The notes under the pieces are model-generated. The model ran no database searches. It was not told where the DNA came from and saw nothing but the letters and a program-made list of their open reading frames with translations. A DNA stretch of 64,000 nt. Origin: Limnephilus marmoratus (lineage: Eukaryota; Arthropoda; Insecta; Trichoptera; Limnephilidae). Positions 50,403-61,221 of the stretch are shown here, piece after piece (within the stretch, counting starts at the first letter, position 1; each line of letters opens with the position of its first letter). A program made the position numbers and the translations under genes. The stretch covers positions 42,644,962 through 42,708,961 of the forward strand of contig OU862928.1 of assembly GCA_917880885.1 (NCBI GenBank). The letters run 5' to 3'.

Positions 50403-51743
50403 GTCCTATATAGCATCCACGGTGAGCGTCTGAGTGAGTCTCACTCTACAAATGACCCCACTACTGAGACTCAAACCCGTAAGGAATCACCTGTTGTCCC
50501 AGAAAAACCTCTTCTACCCTCACCCAACCAGGCAAATAGGAAACGTGTTAGAGAGGGGGACTCCTTACTTACGGAAGAAAATGATCTAACAGAGGTCAAC
50601 GCTGAAACTTTAAACCCAATATGGGATCAGATGATGATTATTTCGCAGACTATCTCTGATGGAAAAAATAAATTAAATAAAGAGGCCAGAGCCACAGTTA
50701 CGAGATCTTTAGATGAAATTAAAAAAAGTTTGCTAAACTTTGCAATTTCTCACGCAGCGGCGACTTCGAGAGCGCAAACACTGTCTGCGGTCTTAGCTTC
50801 ACAAAAGAGCATAACGACGAAATTGGATAAAATAATTATGCTAAATAATCTGGAACCAACGAAGCCCTCTGAACAGATTCCTATTGCAAGAAAATCCTAT
50901 GCTGGCGTTGCCTCGGGGACTCCTGCCTCCAAAACCATTACTATGAATGGTTACGAACGTCCATTACCAGCACTTCAACCGACCTTGCTCTTTTACCCAA
51001 CCCAACCCGAGGGAAAGACATCTGAAGAGCTGCAAAAAAACCTGACCTCGATTCTAGACCCCAAGAAGGACGGTTTTCAAGTGGTGAAAACCCGCAAAAT
51101 TAGAGGCGCAGGTATTGCCTTGCAGACCACCTCACCCAACGGCCTGTCCAATATCAAAAAAGTAGCAGATAAATTAACGGCTAAAGGTATAAAAATGGTC
51201 GCTCCTCAAGGTAGGTTACCAAAGATAGTAATCTATGATGTACCCAAGGGAGAACCAGAGTCCGACATACCCCTCTTCAGTGAGATATATGATAACAACA
51301 TATTAGGTAAGTGTAATCTCACAAAAGAAGACCACCTCCGTACGATGAGAAGAGTCTCTTTGTTTGGAAAAAGAGATAGCGGCACCATGAATATGGTTAT
51401 TTCCTGCCATCCGGAGGCCAGAAAGATTCTCATTGACAGCGGTCTGTGTTTTCTTGGATGGATTGCGTGTAGAGCTCGCGATTACCTCGGGGCTACGCGC
51501 TGCTTTAAATGCCATCAATATGGCCATATATCAAAAGCCTGTACCCAGGAAGTCATAACCTGCCGACACTGTGCCGCAGCCGGCCACGATTACCAAGATT
51601 GCCCCAAGAAAACACAGGCTGCTGTCTGTGCTACGTGCACCAGGTTCAAGAAACCGGCTGACCACTCCACGGGTGACAGGTCGTGCCCAGCCCAGAAAGC
51701 AGCCATAGAAAATCAGGTCCGAATGACTGATTATGGATATTAA
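50403..51743 (+). CDS. R1-like ORF1 (Gag-like, three CCHC knuckles)
   Basis: The frame is open from 50403; the first ATG is at 50631, giving 370 residues, but upstream codons (RKESPVVPEKPLLPSPNQ, NRKRVREGDSLLTEEND) look coding, so the true N-terminus was probably lost by 5' truncation. The middle region (KTSEELQKNLTSILDPKKDG, FQVVKTRKIRGAGIALQT) is the usual Gag-like domain of R1/jockey ORF1. The C-terminus has three zinc knuckles: CFKCHQYGHISKAC, CRHCAAAGHDYQDC and CATCTRFKKPADHSTGDRSC. The expected role is RNA binding and nuclear particle formation. It ends TDYGY and overlaps the ORF2 start. Confidence 0.85.
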   Translation, partial: VLYSIHGERLSESHSTNDPTTETQTRKESPVVPEKPLLPSPNQANRKRVREGDSLLTEENDLTEVNAETLNPIWDQMMIISQTISDGKNKLNKEARATVTRSLDEIKKSLLNFAISHAAATSRAQTLSAVLASQKSITTKLDKIIMLNNLEPTKPSEQIPIARKSYAGVASGTPASKTITMNGYERPLPALQPTLLFYPTQPEGKTSEELQKNLTSILDPKKDGFQVVKTRKIRGAGIALQTTSPNGLSNIKKVADKLTAKGIKMVAPQGRLPKIVIYDVPKGEPESDIPLFSEIYDNNILGKCNLTKEDHLRTMRRVSLFGKRDSGTMNMVISCHPEARKILIDSGLCFLGWIACRARDYLGATRCFKCHQYGHISKACTQEVITCRHCAAAGHDYQDCPKKTQAAVCATCTRFKKPADHSTGDRSCPAQKAAIENQVRMTDYGY

Positions 51744-54700
51744 TAAATTTCTCACCATAGGGCAGATCAACCTGCAGAGGTCACGGGCGGCCACGATCGA
51801 GGCGCTGCGGGTCATGTCTGACCTGAAAATTGACATCTTGCTAATTCAGGAGCAATACACTAGGCTAGGTAAGACACCAGTTAACTTTCCGGGTGCGGTA
51901 CTCGAAATCGGCACCTCGCCGGGGGCGGGTGTTCTGGTCAATACTTCATTGATCAGCCCCCTCCTTCTAGCGGGATTGTCGAACGAATACCAAACCTGTG
52001 TATCAATTAAATTTGGGACAACTGAGATCGTTTTGATCTCAGTTTACTTTAAATATTGTAATCCAGTAGGACCACATATCTTGAGTCTGACGCGCGCCCT
52101 AAACGCGCTTAAAGGACGTAACATAGTTATCGGAGGAGACTTTAACGCTCGCTCACCACTGTGGTTCGATTCTTGTAATTATAGGACGGAGCGCTCAGAC
52201 GCCGTCGAAGACCTCATTGCGGCGCAAGGTCTATCAATAATAAATGAACAAAGTATCTATACCACTTTCTCGAACACTTCTGGTGAGAGCAACATTGATT
52301 TAACTCTTTGCTCTGGATCTGTTGCGACCAAGATATCAAAGTGGACAGTTCATGAAAGCGCAATTGCCTCTGATCACAGGCTAATAACTTTTACGGTAGG
52401 TGTCAAAAAGACGGAAGCTCCAAGATCCTCCTGGAACTTCAAAACCTCCCGGGCGAATTGGGATAACTTTGGGGATGCTCTACGTGATACTTTAAGGGGA
52501 TTTCACGACGTAGCAGCTAGAGATCCAGATAATTTGGGGAATTTTTTTAATGCAGCCGTGGTGTCAGCTGCCGAGCGGTCTTTGGGAAGATCAAACCCAA
52601 AGACGGTTATCAGGACGCCGTGGTGGTCGAGTGAGCTGACTTCGCTGAAAGGGGCCTATAAGAGAGCCTATCGAGCCCTGAGCGTATCCAGACGCGGCGA
52701 GTGTACGCAGGAGGAGACACACGCCCTTCAGTCACGACTCAGTGGCTCCCGTAAAGCCTTCAAACAGGCCGTCCTCTCAGCGAAACGAGCTGCATGGCAT
52801 AATTGGGTACAAGAAGTGGGCAACGCCAACCCGTGGGATATCCACAGCGCCATTGATAAAACGGGAAAAGGCTCTGACCGGTATTTGACTAGCGTAATAA
52901 CCGAAAAGGACGGAATGAACGTTGAAAGTGTGGACGTGGCATCCACTCTCAATACACTTCTGGGCAAGTTAGTTCCTGTAGATTCAGTAATTGGGGAAAG
53001 CGACCACCACAAACAGATTAGAAATCTGTCACGGCTCCCAACGAGAAACCTCGCCCAGGAGGTTAGGATGACACCAGTAACTAAAATGGAAATCGAGCTA
53101 ATAATCAAGGGTTTGGGTCTTAAGAAGGCACCAGGGCATGATAGGCTCAATGGAATAATAGCGAAGCAAGTATGGATCCATGCCAAGGAGGAGCTCTTCC
53201 AGGTGATGGATACATGCATGAGAAGAGGAACTTTCCCTTCTGAATGGAAGAGGGGCGTGCTTAGGATTATACCGAAGGGGAACGATAAACCAAGGTCGGA
53301 CGTGAAAGCGTACCGTCCAATCACCCTGTTACCTGTCCTGGGGAAGATCTTGGAGAAACTGATTAGGCAGCGTTTACGTCAAACCTTATCCCCACCCTGC
53401 GAGCGGCAGTTTGGTTTTGTCCCCGGTATGTCCACTGAGCACGCCATCACGTATGCGCTTGACTGGGTGAAGGCTTGCCAAAAGAGGTACGTAATAGGAA
53501 TCTTCCTCGATATCACTGGTGCCTTCGATCATGCGTGGTGGCCGATGATACTTGTCAAGCTCAAAAATAGGAAATGTCCACAAAATCTGTTCAAGATTTG
53601 CGCTGATTACCTCTGCGACAGAACGGTCATCCTTTCTTTTGGAGACTACCTGATTGAACGAATGGTTAACATGGGTTGTCCTCAGGGTTCAATCCTTGGA
53701 CCTGAGTTTTGGAACATTTTGTTTGACGATTCCTCCAGGCTGCCCTTGCCTGAAGGATGTATCTCGGTGGATTACGCTGATGACAAATTGTATCTGGTCT
53801 CGGGGAACAGCAGAAAGGAAGTTGAGAGTAAAGCTGAAGAGGTTTTAAGTGTGACTTTAGAATGGGGAAAGAGAAATCGGCTGACCTTCGCTCCCCACAA
53901 GACCATGGGACTCCTGATGAAGGGTAACCTCAATAGAAGTAGAAATCCCACCATCAAAATGGGAGATATCAACATCCGATTCGTTGAGAACACTAAATAC
54001 CTAGGCGTCACTTTGGATCGAACGTCCTCATTCTTGACCCATGTTAAAAGCGTATCAAGTAAGGCCCAGGCCCTCTTTTTGAAATTGAGAAGAATCTCTA
54101 CTGCCGAGTGGGGACTGCGCTCTCCAGCGCTCCGTCTCCTATACAGGGGGGCTTACGTGGCGCAAGTCTCGTATGCGGCCTCTGTGTGGGAGCACCGCCT
54201 GGAGAATTCACTCGTACTCTCGGCGCTCAAGAGAGGCCAGCGAGTCCCCTTGCTGGCGCTTTCGGGTGCGTACAGAACAGTCGCTTCGGACGCTTTGCCA
54301 GTTTTGGCCGGCGTTTTGCCTATCGATCTTGAAATTAGGGAGGTGTTAACAAAGAAGCTTCTAACAAGAGGAAGAACTGCCACCCATCATGGTATTGAGC
54401 TAATACCAGGTGGAGCGGTTTCCCTCCCAGGACTTCTTAGAGAGATGCGAGAAAGAACTTTGAGAGAATGGCAGGAACGTTGGGATAGGTCAAATACGGG
54501 TAGGTGGACTTTCTCCTTCTTCCCGTCAGTTAAACTCAGAATGGAAGGGGCGTACATCACTAGGGATCATCATGTGACCCAACTTCTGTCCGGTCATGGG
54601 GAGTTCAGAGGGAGACTTCATAGTCTCTCTCTATCACCCCATTCTAACTGCGCTTGCGGTAATACTGATCAAACAGCCGAGCACATTCTGTGGCACTGCG

Positions 54701-54864
54701 AGATTTTGACGGATGCCCGAGAGGAAATGCTCGATGGCTTGCAAGTTACTACGAGACCAGCTTGGAACGCGGATCTCGTTTCGAATAAGGTGAACTTTGA
54801 GTGTTTGAGGAAATTTACGAAAGTCTGGGTTGAGAGATGGCCTGATCTTAGAGTCGCTGACTAG
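51733..54864 (+). CDS. R1-like ORF2: endonuclease, RT, C-terminal CCHC
   Basis: 1043 codons, uninterrupted. AP-endonuclease at 1-225: IGQINLQRSRAATIEAL, DILLIQEQYTR, IGGDFNARSPLWFDS, ESNIDLTLCSGSV and ASDHRLITFTV. RT at about 455-770: KKAPGHDRLNGIIAKQVW, AYRPITLLPVLGKILEKL, FLDITGAFDHAWWP (near 590), GCPQGSILGPEFWNILFDD and VDYADDKLYLVSG (catalytic, near 679). The C-terminal zinc motif CACGNTDQTAEHILWHC is at about 973. ORF2 starts 11 bases before the ORF1 stop, in another frame, so translation probably uses termination-reinitiation. All catalytic positions are present; length is typical of R1 elements. Confidence 0.93.
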   Translation: MDINKFLTIGQINLQRSRAATIEALRVMSDLKIDILLIQEQYTRLGKTPVNFPGAVLEIGTSPGAGVLVNTSLISPLLLAGLSNEYQTCVSIKFGTTEIVLISVYFKYCNPVGPHILSLTRALNALKGRNIVIGGDFNARSPLWFDSCNYRTERSDAVEDLIAAQGLSIINEQSIYTTFSNTSGESNIDLTLCSGSVATKISKWTVHESAIASDHRLITFTVGVKKTEAPRSSWNFKTSRANWDNFGDALRDTLRGFHDVAARDPDNLGNFFNAAVVSAAERSLGRSNPKTVIRTPWWSSELTSLKGAYKRAYRALSVSRRGECTQEETHALQSRLSGSRKAFKQAVLSAKRAAWHNWVQEVGNANPWDIHSAIDKTGKGSDRYLTSVITEKDGMNVESVDVASTLNTLLGKLVPVDSVIGESDHHKQIRNLSRLPTRNLAQEVRMTPVTKMEIELIIKGLGLKKAPGHDRLNGIIAKQVWIHAKEELFQVMDTCMRRGTFPSEWKRGVLRIIPKGNDKPRSDVKAYRPITLLPVLGKILEKLIRQRLRQTLSPPCERQFGFVPGMSTEHAITYALDWVKACQKRYVIGIFLDITGAFDHAWWPMILVKLKNRKCPQNLFKICADYLCDRTVILSFGDYLIERMVNMGCPQGSILGPEFWNILFDDSSRLPLPEGCISVDYADDKLYLVSGNSRKEVESKAEEVLSVTLEWGKRNRLTFAPHKTMGLLMKGNLNRSRNPTIKMGDINIRFVENTKYLGVTLDRTSSFLTHVKSVSSKAQALFLKLRRISTAEWGLRSPALRLLYRGAYVAQVSYAASVWEHRLENSLVLSALKRGQRVPLLALSGAYRTVASDALPVLAGVLPIDLEIREVLTKKLLTRGRTATHHGIELIPGGAVSLPGLLREMRERTLREWQERWDRSNTGRWTFSFFPSVKLRMEGAYITRDHHVTQLLSGHGEFRGRLHSLSLSPHSNCACGNTDQTAEHILWHCEILTDAREEMLDGLQVTTRPAWNADLVSNKVNFECLRKFTKVWVERWPDLRVAD

Positions 54865-56064
54865 CTGTAAAATCATGTAGATGCTAGGTGTATCTGCTCC
54901 TGAATCCACGGACATTCTCTTTACTTTATTACATCTACTGCTAGAATTTTATGTTTTATGCTTTATATCTGCATTTTTTTTTGTTATATCATCTCTATCC
55001 TAGGTACCTTTATCTTATTCTATTATATACATTTTGTTCCTATTTCTTTTATGTTTGTGTGACTTATCTATTTTTTTTTGCTTATTTTACTTCTTTTCAC
55101 ATGGTTTTCTTTTAGATTTAACTAAGCTATGCTAGACGGTGTTTAATCGAGATACCTCTGTTTATTATTTTTATAATTTTTCATCATTTTTGTGTAATTT
55201 TCTTTTTTTTTCCAGCTTCATATTCAAAGAAACACTATTGATTTAACTCACATACTCGACTTTGTTTATTTTTATTTTGTTTTGGTTTCTTTGTTCTCTT
55301 TTTCTTTTTAGTCTCAATGCTAATTTGCTTCGCTCAGAAGGCTGAACTGAACTGCATCTATTTATTTTGTTATGTTTCTTTTCCCCTTCTGGGGGTGCGC
55401 TAGACCTCGTCCTTGCATCAACAGGAGTCGTTGGACGATGGCACGGTGCCCTCTAAAATTAATTGCGCCACCCCCAGCAACATGTGCAGGCCTTGGGTTT
55501 GGGGGGGCGACCTCGGCTCTCCTTCGCCTTGCCTCCGGCTACTCGACGCTGAATTCCTTAGGGTCGTCGGGTATTTCCCCCCAATCTCCCATTTACTTTT
55601 CTTTGAGGCATCACCGAGGAACCGGCTAAGGGGCGCGGAAGCTGAGTGTGGTTCACGACTAGACCTAACGTCATGCGCATTCTTGCTGGGACTGCCAATC
55701 GATTGGAGAGGACTCCCAACCATTTGCCATGCCCTTATTACTTATCTACTGTGTCTTCCTCCCAAACAGGTGCTTGTAGGATACGCTGGATACAATTACC
55801 CAGCGCTTGCCACCGCGTGGACTTTCACCAACCTGTCCCATTGTCTTGTCTATACTTTGTCATACTAACACATATTGTATCTGTATTTCCCGCTAAGCAC
55901 TTGCATACTGCTTGCTAACAACGTATGCAGGGACATTGGAGGTCTAGTTTCATTTTCAAATATAGAGTCGTTTTTACCAAAAAAATTAGAGTCCTTGCAA
56001 GAGCCTTGAAGGGGTAACCATCTGTTACCTATACCAGGGCGGGTAAGTGGTGGGTCCTCCAATG
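54865..56064 (+). other. R1-like 3' UTR
   Basis: 1.2 kb of non-coding sequence: a T-rich first half (54950-55380), a GC-rich second half with chance frames on both strands (55372-55868), then AGAGTCCTTGCAAGAGCCTT and a terminal segment CAGGGCGGGTAAGTGGTGGG shared with 62339-62427. This is the region the element RT is expected to recognise. Confidence 0.75.
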
Positions 56065-56112
56065 TAGGTCCTGTAGGATTATTTCCTCAGGGCTTCCTCT
56101 GTGGAGCTAATG
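56065..56112 (+). mobile_element. SINE-A copy, 3' piece
   Basis: Resumes after the R1-like LINE: TAGGTCCTGTA (second target duplication copy), GATTATTTCCTCAGGGCTTC, CTCTGTGGAGCTAATGTAAAAAA. With 50275-50399 it makes one SINE-A copy; the inserted LINE lies in the hairpin. Confidence 0.85.
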
Positions 56113-56704
56113 TAAAAAAAAAAATCATAATTGCAACCGAAACTTTTTCTAATTTATCTGTTTCATATTTTTTGTTTGAGAATTGTTAATGATTAATCTC
56201 CCAGGCCTCAGGCCTATTTTGTCGAATGGTCAAAATATTTCCGCTTTGCAATAAAATCAAAAAAAAATATATATATTTCTGAACCAAAAACTGTTTTTGA
56301 AAGGAGATGAAATAAACTTAAAAATTTTATAATTCAAAATAAAAATATAATTTTTGAAATATAAATTTTTTAATGCCAATCTAAGAAAGTTTTAATAATC
56401 GCTCACCTAACATTTTATCAAACTAAAATTACTGATTTTATTTCAAACACAAATTTTATCAGACAAATGTATTATAAACATTTCGTCAACTCACTTGTTT
56501 GTCGTTTCATTTAAAAAATAATTAATAAAAAATTTCCCAAAGTAACATAATTTATTTAAAATTGAGGTCGGTAAATTTTGTTTCATAAATATATACATTT
56601 TAGTTATTTTGTGGTTGATTTTATTAGATGAATATAAAGCGTGGTATTTTCTCCTTCTAACACCGTTTAGATCATATTTCTAACCATGATAGTAAGGGAG
56701 ACAC
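56113..56704. other. No recognisable gene
   Basis: AT-rich, short frames only. Confidence 0.5.
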
Positions 56705-57137
56705 GACACGACAAAACGACCTCCGTAGTCCAGTGGCTAAGACTCTTGACTCACATTCCGGAGGTCGCGGGTTCGAACCCGGCATGCGCAAATAAATTTT
56801 ATTTGATTAATTTGTGTTATTTCACAATTAATTCATTTAAAATAATATATAGTATATTTGCGGCATGTTCCAGAGTGGAAGATACTATTAGTATCGCCCT
56901 GGTGTAAGACCACCATTCAGAATTGAAACGTTGCTTGAAAATGGCTTTAGCCGTGTTTAGTGACCAGATCTGAATAGCCAGGTACTTCCCAACCTTCCTC
57001 TTCCCCACCTCCTTCCCCTCCCCACTACCTTCAGCCTCACAACATACCCCAATTGGGTTTGCCATAGTCTCACTGGCTCCAGACGGGAGCAGTTGAGATT
57101 CTTGTGCGGTATTCACTGTAAAAAAAAAAAAAAAAAT
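56705..57137 (+). mobile_element. tRNA-headed SINE (SINE-C), full length
   Basis: The head carries pol III promoter boxes: A box TAGTCCAGTGG (56726-56736) and B box GGTTCGAACCC (56770-56780). It is followed by a body of about 340 bp (CGCCCTGGTGTAAGACCACC; GGCTTTAGCCGTGTTTAG; CAGATCTGAATAGCCAGGTA; CATAGTCTCACTGGCTCCAG) and a 17-base A tail (57119-57137). The head keeps cloverleaf-like sequence but this is not a functional tRNA gene. The second copy is at 61222. Confidence 0.85.
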
Positions 57138-57221
57138 TTATATGAGACATATATAAGAGTTGTTGTTTATTTTTTTACAAGTATGATATTGATCATGTAG
57201 CCACATATCATAATATATTAA

Positions 57222-57606
57222 TCAAGTGGTTCGCTATGTTTGGTGACTTAGCAAGGGTGCCCAGGTTCACGGGGTGAGGTTTGTCCGGGTCTTGGCGGCG
57301 GATGCGTCTGCCCACCAGCTGCATGGCAGATCGGATTGGAAGAGAGTGGTTGAAGGAGTCCCTTTGACTTCTCCAGCGTACTCTCTCGGAACATCGCCTT
57401 GCACGGCAGTGGGAGGGATGGATTCAAACGTCCGTCACTCCTAGACACACTGACCCCCAGATTCCTACCCACCCCTAATACCATTTTCCTTCCCAGAACT
57501 TCCTCTCCTTCCTTTCTCTCCACACAACATCCCCAAAGATGACAAAGGCCCTGAAGAGAATTACTTTCCTCAGGACCTCCTGTATGGAGCTAATTGTAAA
57601 AAAAAT
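57222..57606 (+). mobile_element. SINE-A copy, long form, 5' truncated
   Basis: Starts at AAGTGGTTCGCTATGTTTGG and contains all later blocks through the terminal hairpin (57517-57590) and TTGTAAAAAAAA. The central blocks are close to those at 38997. Confidence 0.8.
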
Positions 57607-57624
57607 AATTACATTTGTATCATA

Positions 57625-57660
57625 TTAGGTCCTTACAAATGAAATTGGCGTTTTGGCGAA
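57625..57660. repeat. Isolated mariner terminal repeat
   Basis: TA then TTAGGTCCTTACAAATGAAA, TTGGCGTTTTG: the same terminal inverted repeat as at 9846 with one change. No transposase or second end nearby. Confidence 0.65.
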
Positions 57661-57954
57661 ACTGATCCATAATAATAACAACATATATTTTCAGTATTCT
57701 AGAAGGTACACAGAATCTAAATCAAAAAACTACTGCTCTCTTTTGAATCCTACAAAAGCATTGCAATCTCCTATTGGTATAACGTCAAAGCCTTTTCCTC
57801 AAAAAGCTGAAGGCTTAGTTCATAATATTTCACCGTTTAATATCAGAAAAACCTCCCTGGACTGACGATATTACCTGTCAATATTTCGATGAACAGGAAT
57901 TCGGTAAAATCTGGTTTCGAAAGGCATACGATCCGTACAATAACTTTTTCCGAA

Positions 57955-58430
57955 ATCAAAATGTATTTTTTTTTGCCAGAGAGGTCGATACTCTAGTATC
58001 GTCCAGCTGAAAAACAGCCTTTTAGATTGATTTAGCTGTTTTTGGTGACATGATTTGAATAGCCATAAATTTCTTAAACCTTCCATTTGACTCTGTGCAG
58101 AAATGGGCGGTCCGTTTGATAAATTCTCCTATCTTAACAAACGGATTGCATTCTTAAGAGTACAGGCGTGCAACGGGTGGGAATGCTGTCCTTGTTCTAC
58201 CGGTATCACGATGGAAGATGCTCAGAGACACTGGAATCGTTGATCCTTTCGGCACCGGTGCATAGTCATTTGACATTTGTCACATGAGAACGGGTCACTT
58301 CGATTCGTTCTTGAGTTCAATAGCTCGGCTGTGGAACGATTTGCTAGCCTCTGTGTTTCTTTCCACATACTTCTTTTCCTCAGAAAAACCCTCCTCACAG
58401 CATTTTCTCAGGGCCTCCTGTGTGAAGTTA
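57955..58430 (+). pseudogene. SINE-C scrap joined to LINE-B 3' part
   Basis: 57975-58075 matches the SINE-C body (GATACTCTAGTATCGTCCAG, GACATGATTTGAATAGCC). From 58085 to 58430 the plus strand reads LINE-B: AAATTCTCCTATCTTAACAA (FSYLN region), then SSIARLWNDLLASVFLSTYF at about 58310-58370 and the truncated terminal hairpin at 58385-58430. Frames are interrupted. Confidence 0.6.
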
Positions 58431-58494
58431 CCCGTCTCCTTTCCATTCCTTCAGTCTAACAACATACCCGCACATGGGGGTGACATATTTTTTG

Positions 58495-58770
58495 TTCAAG
58501 TAAAAGCCGCACATGAGTCCCAACTGCTCTCAGTCGTCTAGAGCCAGTGAGACTATGAAATACTTCATTCGGGTTTGTTGTGAGGCTGAAGGTTGTGGAA
58601 AAGCGAATGAGGCAAGGCAGAGGAAGGTAAGAAGTACCTGGCAATTATACCTAGCTATATACCCAGATATGGTCACCAAACACGGTTAAAGCTATTTTTA
58701 AGAATCGTTTAGATTCTGAACGGTGGTCGGGGTGATAATATCTACGATCTATGATACGAAGGCGAAATTA
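58495..58770 (-). mobile_element. SINE-C body, reversed, diverged
   Basis: The reverse complement shows the ordered SINE-C blocks (CTGAGAGCAGTTGGGACTCA at the left end; AACCACCGTTCAGAATC near 58720). The tRNA head is absent. Confidence 0.65.
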
Positions 58771-59542
58771 TCTAGAATGTGTCGCAAATATGCTATATAT
58801 TTTTTTTAAATAAATCAAATTAATGAAAATAAAATTTACTAACACAAGTCAGGATTTTTAACCCGCAACCTCCGAATTCGTAGCCGTAGATCGTAACAAC
58901 TCAAGAACGGAGAACGTTTTTTTTCAGTATGAACCGCAGTATTTAAATGAAATTAAAAACATTTTGAGAAAACAATAAAAATCGGGATTTTTTGTTGTTG
59001 TAAATAAACTCGTTTGATCAAAGTCATCTTTGATGAGTTTAATTTCGATTACGAACAAGTAATCTGTATTTTTTTGTAAATTAACCCTCTTGACCAAAGT
59101 TACCTTTTAAATGAGTTCACTTTGATAAGTTTAATTTCGATTACAAACAAGTAATCGCATAATATTAAATGTTTGAAAATCTGTCAACGCGGTTCAAAGG
59201 AATTAACTGTTACATGGGGTGACATTGTATTGGAACACGTTTGCAATAAATTATGTATAAACGTAACTATTTCATATTAGACTACAGTCCGGGCCTCGGC
59301 GTGGTGTCACGTGATGGAGTCAGTGTCATCGACGAATGACAGTTTGCAAATAGTGGCCGCAATTGTTGTTGATACTCGTTGTTACTACAGATCATTGTTT
59401 TTCCACTAGCTTAATAAATAAATATAGATATTTATTTATTTAAAGCACAGAGGGTTTTTACATGATTGGTAGTACAATTTTAAAATGACAGAAAATTTTG
59501 AAACTTAAGAAAGAAATAATAAAAATAAAATTATATTAGATA
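58771..59542. other. No recognisable gene
   Basis: Two related passages (59025-59060 and 59108-59150) repeat GATGAGTTTAATTTCGATTA-like sequence with AACAAGTAATC. Otherwise unrecognised. Confidence 0.45.
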
Positions 59543-59930
59543 CTATCTGGTTCCCGGCGTGCGTTGCCATGCCACTTAATAAAGAAATTGTTTCTCCCTG
59601 CGTGTCCTTTCCCATTCGTCCCGTTCCCCTTCCGCCTCCCTTTCCTCTCCCGCGTCCACTTCCCCCTCTCGCATTCCCACACCGCCTTCCCTCTCCCCAT
59701 TCCCCTCGCCTGCTTCCCTCGTCCTGCGAACCCTCCTCCCGAGTTCCACCCTCCCGCATTCCATTCATTCAGTCCCGGTACATTCATTTTTCAAACAGCT
59801 CGCGTGCCAACTATTGCAATTTTTTATACAAATTTCGTAATGCCAGAGCTTACCAATAGTTTTATACAAACCTTGTCCTGACCATAACGAACACAAAAAA
59901 AAACAGTTATACACCAAATTATTACGGAGA
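59543..59930 (-). mobile_element. Helitron, same family as 38300, reversed
   Basis: The minus-strand 3' end reads GCACGCCGGGAACCAGATAG-T, where ATAG replaces the canonical CTAG. The interior purine-rich tract and GTATAAAACTATTGGTAAGC match the 38300 copy. The 5' end stops near 59930 without TC. Open frames in the GC-rich tract on both strands are compositional. Confidence 0.75.
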
Positions 59931-59973
59931 AGATTACAAAATATAAGAGAAAAAAAAGGCCAAGGGGGCAGTT

Positions 59974-60354
59974 TCACCATGTTGAGACGTATGTCAAAAG
60001 ATAGTTACTGAACTCTCTATAGGTAACATTGAAGATGTCAACGCTCAATGCAGAATCGTTAAGCAGTTGAATTGCTCTATTTAATGGGGCATTCTGAAAG
60101 GAAGAAGTTCTCGCTTTCGGAGCATAAAAAAGTGTGTGGGATCTCCCACGAGTATACGCGTTAGGGACGTATAGGTTAATCTCATTCAACATAGGTGAAT
60201 TCAGTACAGTACCGGAGATCAGTTTAAAAAAATGTTTCCCCAAAAATATTTTACGGCGGGCTTCTAAGGTAGTAAGATCGAGCATTCCTGTTAGGAACAA
60301 CGATGGATACAGGAATGGGTAGTATATATATTCCTTCATATACAGGTAATGCAT
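59974..60354 (-). pseudogene. Jockey-like LINE ORF2 C-terminal end
   Basis: 126 codons: LTTLEARRKIFLGKHFFKLI, LNEINLYVPNAYTRGRS and PLNRAIQLLNDSALSVDIF, the final section of a jockey-type ORF2 (compare the CRRNIADSVMLFKI...NYYHIDIF end at 2348). Only the extreme C-terminus survives. A different subfamily from the other two copies. Confidence 0.65.
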
Positions 60355-60397
60355 AAACCTTTTTTGTTCTTTTTCTATTTCTAGGATATGGTTTTGT

Positions 60398-60526
60398 TCA
60401 GTTGTTTTGTTGTTTTATTACTGACAAGCGTTGTTTATCCATGGCATCTTTATCCTCAGTAGTGGATGGTTCTTGCTCATCGTCTTCATCGTCGTCCTCG
60501 GCAGTAATTTTCCAAATTATTTTCAT
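60398..60526 (-). CDS. Short acidic frame, unassigned
   Basis: 42 codons beginning MKIIWKITAEDDDEDDEQEP and ending RLSVIKQQNN; the frame stays open upstream for 11 more codons (FSLTSLTFE just before the Met) to a TGA. The acidic cluster and codon use look like a protein exon more than random AT-rich DNA, but it is short, shows no domain, and could be an exon end or a processed fragment. Confidence 0.25.
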   Translation of the reverse strand: MKIIWKITAEDDDEDDEQEPSTTEDKDAMDKQRLSVIKQQNN

Positions 60527-61221
60527 TTCAAAAGTCAAAGAAGTAAGAGAAAATTGACCTCACTTCAGACCCACGTAAACGTCTAAACACACATATAGGC
60601 TTGAAAAATTACAAAAGATAAACCGCACTCAGTATATAATATATAACTCAAAGCGCTCTTCTATGGTTCGGGAAAAACAGAATATAAAGTTTAGTTCTGG
60701 TCATTATTTTTTAGATGGACTTAATAAGTTGATTGTTGGGGCAAACTTTTCGAATAAAACGTTTCGTGTAGGTATCTTTGAAACTGCTATAAAATAAACT
60801 TAATTAATGTTGGACGAGGATGTTAAAACTGTTTTTCTATATTAAACTGCGAACGAAAACAGATTTAATGGATTTCTTGTGTGTAGATAAGTTATTAGGT
60901 TCGAGAAAACTTATGTACCCGTAAGTAGGTACTATCGAAAGTAACGTATAACTTTAACTAAAGTTAGTAGTTTATTTTTTTATTTTTTTATTTCTATTCT
61001 TGAACATACACAATACAGATTATTACATCAGTTTACATAGATATTAAGTTTAGTAATAAAAAAAAATGTTAATCATCCGTAACTGTATGTATGTTAATAC
61101 CTAGTAGTATTTTGTGAACACCTCACTAGGCGAACCTGTGCTGAGGTGTTCTAGTTAAAGTTTGACTTTTGTGAACTTTGAAGTTATTAATTTCACGTTA
61201 TGGACTTTACATCTTTTTAAA
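60527..61221. other. No recognisable gene
   Basis: AT-rich; no motif or repeat family recognised. Confidence 0.5.

Larger units (their letters stand above)
50400..56064 (+). mobile_element. R1-like LINE, nearly intact
   Basis: 5665 bp between 11-bp target duplications TAGGTCCTGTA (50389-50399 and 56065-56075). Contains ORF1 (5' end apparently truncated) and intact ORF2, then a 1.2-kb 3' UTR ending GTGGTGGGTCCTCCAATG with no poly-A. R1-clade assignment comes from the ORF2 motifs (LDITGAFDHAWWP) and three CCHC knuckles in ORF1. A 3' fragment of a sister copy is at 62339-62427. Confidence 0.9.

Noticed and set aside
55372..55868. Frames of 85-151 codons in the R1 3' region
   Set aside because: They overlap on both strands in a GC-rich 3' UTR and show no domain.
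56715..56790. Possible tRNA gene with good A and B boxes
   Set aside because: Continuous with a 430-bp body and poly-A tail that recurs at 61222; acceptor-stem pairing is not maintained, so it is a SINE head.
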